This document shows positions 26,026 through 30,547 of a stretch of DNA of 32,406 bases, piece by piece. The translations under genes were made by a program, and so were the position numbers. This DNA comes from a virus. Location: the IMG/VR virus record IMGVR_UViG_3300030098_001720, positions 1 through 32,406 of that record; one strand, 5' to 3'. The notes beneath the pieces are model-generated. The model was given only the letters and a program-made list of their open reading frames with translations, made no database searches and was not told the DNA's origin. The stretch's first letter is position 1; each line of letters starts with the position of its first letter.

Positions 26026-26044
26026 CTGAAGGATTCAATCCTTC
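25991..26044 (+). repeat. Two-hairpin intergenic module, copy 1
   Basis: Hairpin A can form as TCAGTCC (26001-26007) with GGACTGA (26019-26025), or as CCTTCAGT (25998-26005) with ACTGAAGG (26025-26032). Hairpin B is GAAGGATT-C-AATCCTTC (26028-26044), perfect. The GAAGG strand is shared, so the longer A form and B exclude each other. An AGGAG ribosome site for the next gene follows at 26059-26063. Confidence 0.65.
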
Positions 26045-26069
26045 TCATTTCCCTAGCTAGGAGTTACCA

Positions 26070-26483
26070 ATGACTACCACATCATTAACTATCGATGGTA
26101 CAAACTTTGCAATGATTAAACATGATCATGACAAAGAATTACTACAAGAGGTTGGTTGCGAGGTCTTTGATTTCACTGTTGATTATGAGCCAGATGACTG
26201 GTCTCAAAAAGATATGGAAAAGGTCGTTGCATTTTGCGATGAACTAAAAGACATCGGAATTGAAACTGCTAAACAATTCATTGATAGAAATAATGGATGT
26301 CATAAGAATGAAAGAGGTATGTCACCCGAAGCTGTATTCACTCAAGAGTATATCAATGATAATAACTTCTCCGAGGAAACTTGGATTGTTATTGATTATC
26401 AATTGACCTGGGATTGCAATCTTAGGCACGATTACGACACAGCTAAATGCAGTAACGGGTATACCTATTTCTTCTTTAAATAA
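26070..26483 (+). CDS. Acidic 137-residue early protein, unknown
   Basis: AGGAG (26059-26063) lies 6 nt before the ATG. The protein has 28 Asp/Glu against 12 Lys/Arg, spread along its length (TVDYEPDDWSQKDMEKVVAFCDELKD, then FTQEYINDNNFSEETW), plus five Cys (four of them in CE, FC, GC and AKC contexts, with one at WDC). The C-terminus is aromatic (GYTYFFFK). I recognise no family. A strongly acidic small protein at the start of the early region is reminiscent in composition and place, not sequence, of T7 Ocr, a DNA mimic that blocks restriction enzymes. That is a hypothesis only. Modules 1 and 2 flank the gene. Confidence 0.7.
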   Translation: MTTTSLTIDGTNFAMIKHDHDKELLQEVGCEVFDFTVDYEPDDWSQKDMEKVVAFCDELKDIGIETAKQFIDRNNGCHKNERGMSPEAVFTQEYINDNNFSEETWIVIDYQLTWDCNLRHDYDTAKCSNGYTYFFFK

Positions 26484-26496
26484 CTGACTCTTTCCC

Positions 26497-26535
26497 TCTC
26501 CCTTTTATTAGGGAGACTGAAGGATTCATTCCTTC
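26497..26535 (+). repeat. Two-hairpin intergenic module, copy 2
   Basis: Hairpin A: TCTCCCT (26497-26503), loop of 6, AGGGAGA (26510-26516). Linker CT. Hairpin B: GAAGGA (26519-26524), loop of 5, TCCTTC (26530-26535). Begins 14 nt after the stop of the acidic gene; the next ATG is at 26559. Confidence 0.65.
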
Positions 26536-26558
26536 ATTGTTAACAACGCTAGTTACTA

Positions 26559-26792
26559 ATGAACATTCAAGTTGGTGTTAATTCATCCTGTATTGAAGAA
26601 CTAACAGTCGATCCAATTATGGCTCGAGCAACTGTTGTTTTCAAGGATGGATATAAGTACAACTATTCAAAAGTATCACGATTTGCCATAACTAACTTGC
26701 TTCAAGATCAAGCCCAGTCAATAGGACGTTGGGTTAATAACAATCTAAAGAAGCCATCAGTTAATTATGAATTAGTGGACTTCATTGTGTAG
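26559..26792 (+). CDS. Small KTSC-like domain protein, 77 residues
   Basis: MNIQVGVNSSCIEELTVDPI, then ATVVFKDGYKYNYSKVSRFAI and NLLQDQAQSIGRWVNNNLKK: a short beta hairpin with F-x-(D/N)-G-x-x-Y-x-Y, then a helix with QSIGRWVN. This follows the layout of KTSC-type small domains (a beta part with a VxFxxGxxYxY strand, then a helix with SxGxxxN), found in phages and near nucleic-acid enzymes. Match is by eye and the KTSC tetrad itself is not intact. Followed by the TTAATTCTCTCCCTC string (26793-26807) that begins module copies. Confidence 0.6.
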   Translation: MNIQVGVNSSCIEELTVDPIMARATVVFKDGYKYNYSKVSRFAITNLLQDQAQSIGRWVNNNLKKPSVNYELVDFIV

Positions 26793-26807
26793 TTAATTCT
26801 CTCCCTC
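26793..26807 (+). repeat. Partial intergenic module (5' string only)
   Basis: TTAATTCTCTCCCTC, identical over 15 bases to 26951-26965 at the start of module copy 3. No following hairpins here; the next ATG (26823) comes 15 nt later. Confidence 0.5.
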
Positions 26808-26822
26808 TTTAATTTTTTCCCA

Positions 26823-26954
26823 ATGATTAAACTAAAACTAAGCATGAATGATCTATTCAAATTAGTTGATTATCTTTGGTTATCTGATAACAAAAAGATT
26901 CAATCAATTGGTGATCGTTTGATTCTCTCAGCTTTAGATAGGAGATCTAGTTAA
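26823..26954 (+). CDS. 43-residue small early protein
   Basis: ATG 26823 to TAA 26952-26954. MIKLKLSMNDLFKLVDYLWL, then DNKKIQSIGDRLILSALDRRSS: two amphipathic helices, Leu/Lys-rich with a Trp. The gene fits tidily between the preceding 5' module string and the following full module, which supports its being real. No family recognised. Confidence 0.5.
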   Translation: MIKLKLSMNDLFKLVDYLWLSDNKKIQSIGDRLILSALDRRSS

Positions 26955-27017
26955 TTCTCTCCCTCTGTCATTCCTATCCATTAGCGGATAGGTTGACAGA
27001 CTGAGGGTAATTCCTCA
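26951..27017 (+). repeat. Two-hairpin intergenic module, copy 3, containing operator-like site 3
   Basis: Starts TTAATTCTCTCCCTC. The large hairpin A has CCTATCC/GGATAGG (26973-26979 with 26986-26992) at its tip and CTGTCA/TGACAG (26965-26970 with 26994-26999) below. CCCTC (26961-26965) can also reach GAGGG (27003-27007). Hairpin B is TGAGG (27002-27006), loop of 6, CCTCA (27013-27017). The tip is CTATCC-ATTAGC-GGATAG (26974-26991), a perfect member of the ATCC-N6-GGAT set. It is the longest copy. Confidence 0.65.
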
Positions 27018-27033
27018 AATGTTCACCCATTAA

Positions 27034-27357
27034 ATGCCCATGACTACTGCACAACTTGCACCGAAACCTGTACGCAAACGCAGGGCTAGGAAGTCACCAA
27101 CCAAATCAATGACTGAACAGAAAGTAACAACAATCAAACCTAACAAGGACGCAGTTGTTGTTAATCAAACTAAGAGATTAAGCAAGCCTGAGAAATCACC
27201 ATTATCTCTTGAGATATTAATAGATGATTTCAATACAAGGATTGCACATGATAGATATGAACGTCAAGAGCTTGTCTCTGACTGCGTTCATGTATTTAAT
27301 GAGGCTAAGCCTTGGATCATGAAAGGTCTCAACAGAATCAAGGACATAACCCGTTGA
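27034..27357 (+). CDS. Basic-tailed early protein, 107 residues, unknown
   Basis: Two in-frame ATGs (27034, 27040) precede TTAQLAPKPVRKRRARKSPTKS, a Lys/Arg/Pro-rich disordered N-terminus of about 55 residues. The C-terminal half is a folded helical segment (SLEILIDDFNTRIAHDRYERQELVSDCVHVFNEAKPW, then MKGLNRIKDI). A basic tail plus a helical domain suggests nucleic-acid or polymerase binding. No known family is claimed. It follows module 3 and precedes module 4, and no clear ribosome site is seen. Confidence 0.6.
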   Translation: MPMTTAQLAPKPVRKRRARKSPTKSMTEQKVTTIKPNKDAVVVNQTKRLSKPEKSPLSLEILIDDFNTRIAHDRYERQELVSDCVHVFNEAKPWIMKGLNRIKDITR

Positions 27358-27361
27358 TTCT

Positions 27362-27408
27362 CTACCTCAGCCCTTTAATTGGGCTGACTTAGGGACTCAC
27401 TTAGTCCC
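27362..27408 (+). repeat. Two-hairpin intergenic module, copy 4
   Basis: Hairpin A: TCAGCCC (27367-27373), loop of 7, GGGCTGA (27381-27387). Hairpin B: GGGACT (27392-27397), loop CACTT, AGTCCC (27403-27408). The stem sequences differ from all other copies but remain fully paired. Confidence 0.65.
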
Positions 27409-27448
27409 AACTGTGAACCGACCACAGTTTCACGTTAATTGATTCTTG

Positions 27449-27631
27449 ATGCACACTTATCAAGTCTCCTTATTCAAGGACGGAGTAGCCAACGTTCTGG
27501 AAACATTCCAAGGACACAGCTATCAAACAAAACTGGATCAATGGATGCAGGTTTATCCCGATGCATACATTGACGTACAAAAAATATCAAAGGCGCCGAT
27601 ATGGACAGGGCGTCGATACATGGAGTACTGA
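27449..27631 (+). CDS. 60-residue small early protein
   Basis: ATG at 27449 (a TTG one codon earlier is less likely). MHTYQVSLFKDGVANVLETF, then GHSYQTKLDQWMQVYPDAYIDVQKI: a beta hairpin, a helix and a second strand, a compact alpha/beta fold. Aromatic-rich (eight Tyr/Trp). No family recognised. Module copy 5 starts just after the stop. Confidence 0.55.
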   Translation: MHTYQVSLFKDGVANVLETFQGHSYQTKLDQWMQVYPDAYIDVQKISKAPIWTGRRYMEY

Positions 27632-27633
27632 AG

Positions 27634-27690
27634 CTCTCCCTAATTCCACTCTCATCATTTGGGCGTGGAATTACTGAGGGACTCACCCTC
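27634..27690 (+). repeat. Two-hairpin intergenic module, copy 5
   Basis: Starts CTCTCCC (27634-27640). Hairpin A: TAATTCCAC (27641-27649), loop of 15, GTGGAATTA (27665-27673), 9 perfect pairs. Hairpin B: GAGGG (27676-27680), loop ACTCA, CCCTC (27686-27690). Confidence 0.65.
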
Positions 27691-27713
27691 TTTCATCCAT
27701 CTAATGAGGTCTT

Positions 27714-27926
27714 ATGGCACTCACTTTTGAAACAACTCACGAATACTATTTCAAGAACCCACATATTAGTTATTGCGAAGAACATGGAGGTCTTCTGATT
27801 TCTGATGACTGGGAAGACAGAGTAGTTTTCCGAGGAATTGATAAAGAAACTGTTCTTGAATTTGTTGAGAAACAATATAAAGAACATCTAGAGAAGAAAG
27901 TAACTAAAGAAAAAGTTACTAAATGA
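27714..27926 (+). CDS. 70-residue small early protein
   Basis: GAGG (27706-27709) lies 4 nt before the ATG. MALTFETTHEYYFKNPHISY, then CEEHGGLLISDDWEDRVVF and a long Glu/Lys helix (DKETVLEFVEKQYKEHLEKK). The middle segment H-x-SYCEEHGG has Cys/His residues close together and might bind a metal, although a full four-ligand set is not seen. Ends with a Lys-rich tail made of a duplicated KVTKE unit. No family recognised. Confidence 0.6.
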   Translation: MALTFETTHEYYFKNPHISYCEEHGGLLISDDWEDRVVFRGIDKETVLEFVEKQYKEHLEKKVTKEKVTK

Positions 27927-27977
27927 TTCTCTCTCCCAGTCATCTACATGTTGACTGGCTGAGGGATTCAATCCCTT
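27926..27977 (+). repeat. Two-hairpin intergenic module, copy 6
   Basis: Begins ATTCTCTCTCCC. Hairpin A: CCAGTCA (27936-27942), loop of 9, TGACTGG (27952-27958). Hairpin B: AGGGATT-C-AATCCCT (27962-27976), perfect. Followed by AAGGAGG at 27991-27997 before the next gene. Confidence 0.65.
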
Positions 27978-27999
27978 AACTTGTCTATCTAAGGAGGTA

Positions 28000-28185
28000 A
28001 TGACACCCACTAAATCAAAAGAATGGTTAATGCAAAATGCTGTCCTTGCATACTTACACCATTATCCAAACAACACATGGACGCAGCAATACAAGGACTT
28101 ACTTGAAGAACTCAAGGGTAGTCCAGTTCGTAAACAAGGACGCCCAGCAAAGAGGCGTAAACCAACTAAAGAAACGGCAAGCTAA
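28000..28185 (+). CDS. 61-residue basic early protein
   Basis: MTPTKSKEWLMQNAVLAYLH, then YPNNTWTQQYKDLLEELKG: a helical N-terminal half followed by a basic Pro/Arg/Lys tail (RKQGRPAKRRKPTKETAS) that contains an AT-hook-like GRPAKRRK core. AAGGAGG ends only 2 nt before the ATG, which is too tight for an ideal ribosome site; an in-frame ATG at 28030 would be better spaced for a different leader but drops much of the first helix. DNA binding is suggested by the GRP core. No family recognised. Confidence 0.6.
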   Translation: MTPTKSKEWLMQNAVLAYLHHYPNNTWTQQYKDLLEELKGSPVRKQGRPAKRRKPTKETAS

Positions 28186-28260
28186 GGCCACAACGAAACA
28201 GCGAAACCTAACAACTAAACGAGGTTATTAACTTTGCTTCATTCTCCTCAAAAGCTGCAC

Positions 28261-28419
28261 ATGTATAGGTTGCAGTTTGATATAGGCGAGCACTGGGTGT
28301 TAGCCAAAGATGACGAGGATGCTGCGTGGCAAGCGTGGGATTTCTCAGTCCAAAACAAATGTGAACTTATTGATGTTATCCCTGATGAACAAACGAAAGA
28401 AACCTTATTTCCACAATAA
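28261..28419 (+). CDS. 52-residue small protein
   Basis: ATG at 28261: MYRLQFDIGEHWVLAKDDED, then AAWQAWDFSVQNKCELIDVIPDE. Alternating beta-alpha-beta pattern with an acidic loop. A frame extension to a TTG at 28234 is possible but reads like untranslated sequence. No two-hairpin module precedes this gene, so the module series ends at 27977. The next gene starts inside it. No family recognised. Confidence 0.5.
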   Translation: MYRLQFDIGEHWVLAKDDEDAAWQAWDFSVQNKCELIDVIPDEQTKETLFPQ

Positions 28420-28711
28420 TTGGAGAGAACTCAAGAACGCACCTTCCAAGTTCTTTGAGTCAATTGAATACGATGAATTCATGAGTTGGAAGGTATCAGG
28501 CTGGGAACTCCCATCTAGTTGTTATTGCATCATCCGAGTCTCTGATTTAGAAACCAAACATGTAAAAGAACATGTATTTAAGAATCATAGTGCAGCTCAA
28601 AGGATGGTAGATAAGCTTTTAGATACAACTGGTATTGAGTTCACAGTAGTAGACCCTTATTCCGTTAAACGATTAATACCCGACGAGGATTATGAGTACG
28701 AAGACTTTTAA
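28385..28711 (+). CDS. 108-residue cyanophage-type protein, unknown function
   Basis: ATG at 28385, overlapping the preceding gene by 35 nt. MNKRKKPYFHNNWRELKNAP, then WKVSGWELPSSCYCIIRVSD and KTKHVKEHVFK-like strands (written LETKHVKEHVFKNHSAAQ), ending in an acidic tail (DEDYEYEDF). The strand pattern and WELPSS motif look like small conserved proteins seen in cyanophages. An in-frame ATG at 28310 would extend it through the preceding gene and is less likely. The end overlaps the next ATG. Confidence 0.6.
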   Translation: MNKRKKPYFHNNWRELKNAPSKFFESIEYDEFMSWKVSGWELPSSCYCIIRVSDLETKHVKEHVFKNHSAAQRMVDKLLDTTGIEFTVVDPYSVKRLIPDEDYEYEDF

Positions 28712-28814
28712 TAGACGTCTTGAAACACTAATCAAGGACGTTGATAACCATCCACATAAGGATGAATTGATAAAACTGATGGAGGAACAAGTACAAGACG
28801 ATACAAATGCATAA
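28692..28814 (+). CDS. 40-residue acidic/basic helical peptide
   Basis: ATG at 28692, inside the end of the previous gene, stop TAA at 28812-28814. MSTKTFNRRLETLIKDVDNH, then PHKDELIKLMEEQVQDDTNA: two helices broken by HPH. Charge pattern and close overlaps on both sides indicate a translated gene. Its middle carries operator-like site 4. Function unknown. Confidence 0.5.
   Translation: MSTKTFNRRLETLIKDVDNHPHKDELIKLMEEQVQDDTNA
28748..28765. promoter_or_regulatory. Operator-like site 4 (CCATCC-ACATAA-GGATGA)
   Basis: Exact ATCC-N6-GGAT core inside the 40-residue gene, 270 nt upstream of the marR-like gene. Because it is in coding sequence it could be chance; it shares spacing with the other five. 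Confidence 0.3.
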
Positions 28815-28902
28815 CAAAATGTATATCTCACCAAAAGCTGCAACTCAATGTCTTGTAATTTGCAACGCTTTGAAGGAGGCTCTCGCTGAGATACATACAT
28901 GA
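28807..28902 (+). CDS. 31-residue peptide
   Basis: ATG at 28807, overlapping the preceding stop region; TGA 28900-28902. MHNKMYISPKAATQCLVICN, then ALKEALAEIHT, with two Cys four apart and a helical C-terminus. It fits the overlapping gene train but is very short, so it could be a chance frame. Confidence 0.35.
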   Translation: MHNKMYISPKAATQCLVICNALKEALAEIHT

Positions 28903-28983
28903 CTATAGTGTCGATAGGTATTATTCATTTATGTATCGAAGACTACCAAACTTTCTATATAAATGTTACGAAACTCGGTATAT

Positions 28984-29001
28984 CAATCCATATATGGATG
29001 T
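28984..29001. promoter_or_regulatory. Operator-like site 5 (CAATCC-ATATAT-GGATGT), perfect palindrome upstream of marR
   Basis: ATCCATATATGGAT (28986-28999) is a 14-nt perfect palindrome 35 nt before the MarR-like start. A TATAAT at 29028-29033 follows at a distance that would put this site over the -35 region, the classic place for autorepression. Confidence 0.55.
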
Positions 29002-29027
29002 TTCATTTAGATTTGGATCGTCCTTTC

Positions 29028-29033
29028 TATAAT
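29028..29033 (+). promoter_or_regulatory. Possible -10 box (TATAAT) before the MarR-like gene
   Basis: Exact TATAAT whose last base is one nt before the ATG at 29035. If used, the message would start just inside or at the start codon and be leaderless or nearly so. No good -35 is seen 17 nt upstream. Confidence 0.3.
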
Positions 29034-29034
29034 C

Positions 29035-29388
29035 ATGGACCCCTTCCGACGAGAACTTACAGATCAAAGCATCGAGAAAGTTCTCGAAGTGATTGAGCTG
29101 TTTAGACGGCTTGACTCTGAGGTACCAGGACAAGTGATTGCTTGCTTTTTATATATAGCCAGTCATAACGATTGCCATAAGCAAGCCTTAGAAGAAGACT
29201 TATATCTTGCGGTTGCTAGTAGCAGTAGGAGTACTGATTACTTAAAGAAGACCAATAGATTAGGTCAGAAAGGACTTGACCTCATCAAAAAGGAGGTAGA
29301 TCCAACCAACAAAAGGAGAGTTACGCTCTCGCTCACACCAAAAGGAGAGCGCTTAGCCAACGACATAAAGAAAATTCTTTATGATTGA
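29035..29388 (+). CDS. MarR-like winged-helix transcription regulator
   Basis: 117 residues. An N-terminal helix (QSIEKVLEVIELFRRLDSE) is followed by PGQVIACFLYIASHNDCHKQALEEDLYLAVASSSRSTDYLKK. This is the MarR pattern of a helix, a helix-turn-helix with a Ser-rich recognition helix (VASSSRSTDYL), and then the wing: LIKKEVDPTNKRRVTLSLTPKGE, with the DP.NKRR.....T.KG signature. The C-terminal helix is short. MarR proteins bind short palindromes as dimers. Six palindromic sites with the same spacing lie in its neighbourhood, one of them in its own upstream region. It overlaps the integrase by 8 nt, so the two are co-expressed. Likely a lifestyle or early-gene regulator; the operator link is inference. 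Confidence 0.85.
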   Translation: MDPFRRELTDQSIEKVLEVIELFRRLDSEVPGQVIACFLYIASHNDCHKQALEEDLYLAVASSSRSTDYLKKTNRLGQKGLDLIKKEVDPTNKRRVTLSLTPKGERLANDIKKILYD

Positions 29389-30244
29389 ATTAAAAACCTG
29401 GGGTGAATGTCTTGACTATGACTTAGAGCATAATGTCAAGCATCGACCAGAGAGGGGAGGATTTACATCCTTCAGACTTTATACAGGCTACCTCACACGA
29501 TTAAGAGGTAGATCACTGCCAGTCAATCGAATGTCGATTGAGATGATGGATCAGTGTGGTAGAGAATTAGAGGAAGAAGGTAAGGCTGATGCAACCATTA
29601 ATAGGTTCACATCAGCAGTACATTCAGTACTCTTTTTCTGTTACCAACGTAAGAAGATCCCACAGCCTAATACCTACCCTAAGAGGAAGGAAGTAGAAGG
29701 TAGACCTCAATGGTTTACTAAAGAACAGGTTGATGAGATAGAGAAATGTGCCCGTGGTCTTTTCTATAGAGATGACGTGGCAGATATCTCAACCTTCGGA
29801 GCATATACAGGACTAAGGCAAGGTGAAATCCTTAAGCTTAAAGCTGGGGATATTGACCTTACTAAAGGTTCTATCTATGTAGGAGGTAGACCTGGCTTCC
29901 AAACCAAAACAGGTAAATGGAGGGAGGTACCAATACATCCCAAGGTTGCACCTATTCTTGCTAAAAGATTAGAAAATGCACCTGATACATTACGTATCTT
30001 TGGTGATGAATGGAGTACTAAAGAAGTATTACTTAGGAACTTTAAGAAGGTAACAGCTTTCTTAGAAATTCCTCCTTCTTATGTATTCCACTGCTTACGT
30101 CATTCCTTCGGTGTATTTCATGCTGAAGCTGGTACTCCGATGAGAACTTTAATGGATCTTATGGGACATACATGTATAGAAACTACGCTGAGATATGCGA
30201 AAGTTTCTGACAGTGCAAGACGTAACGCAATGAGCAATATCTAA
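29381..30244 (+). CDS. int: Tyrosine-type site-specific integrase
   Basis: 287 residues, phage integrase family. The N-terminal SAM-like part carries YLTRLRGRSLPVNRMS and NRFTSAVHSVLFFCYQRK (about 40-100). The catalytic domain has Arg146 in AYTGLRQGEILKL, Lys in the beta-hairpin (KTGKWREVPI), His237 and Arg240 in HCLRHSFGVFHAE, His263 in MDLMGHTCIETTL and Tyr272 in LRYAKVSD. All six catalytic positions are present. It joins attP and attB by recombination; the probable attP (a tRNA-Ser piece) lies 120 nt downstream. Cyanopodoviruses such as P-SSP7 also carry an integrase next to a tRNA-derived site. Its length is typical for the smaller family members. It starts within the MarR-like gene. Confidence 0.92.
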   Translation: MIELKTWGECLDYDLEHNVKHRPERGGFTSFRLYTGYLTRLRGRSLPVNRMSIEMMDQCGRELEEEGKADATINRFTSAVHSVLFFCYQRKKIPQPNTYPKRKEVEGRPQWFTKEQVDEIEKCARGLFYRDDVADISTFGAYTGLRQGEILKLKAGDIDLTKGSIYVGGRPGFQTKTGKWREVPIHPKVAPILAKRLENAPDTLRIFGDEWSTKEVLLRNFKKVTAFLEIPPSYVFHCLRHSFGVFHAEAGTPMRTLMDLMGHTCIETTLRYAKVSDSARRNAMSNI

Positions 30245-30284
30245 ACAATTCATCAAGGACCAGCGCGTCCTGCAAGCTTGAAAA

Positions 30285-30333
30285 CAGCCCAAATTTGCCT
30301 CATTTACAGAAAAATGAAGTAACCCTTGGGCTG
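30285..30333 (+). terminator. Nested hairpin after the integrase
   Basis: CAGCCCAA (30285-30292) pairs with TTGGGCTG (30326-30333), enclosing TCATTT (30300-30305) and AAATGA (30312-30317). No clear T-tract follows, so it may be a weak terminator, an RNA-stability element or part of the attachment region. Confidence 0.4.
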
Positions 30334-30364
30334 GATTAAATAACCAGCTCTCGCCGAAATCGAA

Positions 30365-30419
30365 CGGAGGGGGTGGGATTCGAACCCACGGAGGCTCGCA
30401 CCTCGCTGGTTTTCAAGCC
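30365..30419 (-). other. Probable attP: 3' part of a tRNA-Ser(UGA) gene
   Basis: On the - strand, 55 nt read as the tRNA from the anticodon arm to the discriminator base: GGCTTGAAAACCAG (anticodon TGA in a CTTGAAA loop), the variable arm GAGGTGCGAGCCTC, the T arm GTGGGTTCGAATCCCAC and CCCTCCG as the acceptor end. The 5' half is absent, so this is not a complete tRNA gene. Phage integrases commonly carry such a 3' piece, which restores the host tRNA on insertion. Placement between the integrase and RNA polymerase matches cyanopodovirus practice, although P-SSP7 uses tRNA-Leu. Confidence 0.8.
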
Positions 30420-30448
30420 TAGAGTTGTTTTGATTACGCACATGGATG

Positions 30449-30477
30449 GGTCAGGTGTAAAAGCCTGACCTTTCTTT
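30449..30477 (+). terminator. Rho-independent terminator between attP and RNA polymerase
   Basis: GGTCAGG (30449-30455), loop of 8, CCTGACC (30464-30470), 7 perfect pairs, followed by TTTCTTT (30471-30477). It would stop transcription from the integrase side and insulate the polymerase gene, whose own control site lies just after it. Confidence 0.7.
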
Positions 30478-30486
30478 GTATGACAT

Positions 30487-30504
30487 CTATCCACTAGCAG
30501 ATAA
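30487..30504. promoter_or_regulatory. Operator-like site 6 (CTATCC-ACTAGC-AGATAA) before RNA polymerase
   Basis: 44 nt before the RNA polymerase ATG and just after a terminator, with a 13-base block (30484-30496) identical to site 2. TTTGTATGACA immediately upstream (30475-30485) also recurs at 25841-25851 by the first early gene. One arm mismatch. Confidence 0.5.
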
Positions 30505-30547
30505 GTTTTAAAAAAGACCATACACCTAAACCAGCGTCAAATTTATT

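Noticed and set aside
25242-28000. CRISPR-like array, because of repeated units between short genes
   Set aside because: Units are not identical direct repeats with unique spacers of constant length; they are structured elements between different genes.
28037-28231. Frame overlapping the 61-residue basic protein
   Set aside because: A shadow frame of Thr/Asn/Arg repeats with no ribosome site, while the gene at 28000 has a GGAGG and a structured protein.
28899-29096. 65-codon frame overlapping the MarR-like start
   Set aside because: It covers the palindrome and TATAAT of the regulator's upstream region and runs 62 nt into the firm MarR-like gene; its Ile/His/Tyr-rich composition is typical of AT-rich non-coding DNA.
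30365-30419. Complete tRNA-Ser gene
   Set aside because: The acceptor 5' strand and D arm are absent on either side; only the part from the anticodon arm to the 3' end is present, as expected for attP.
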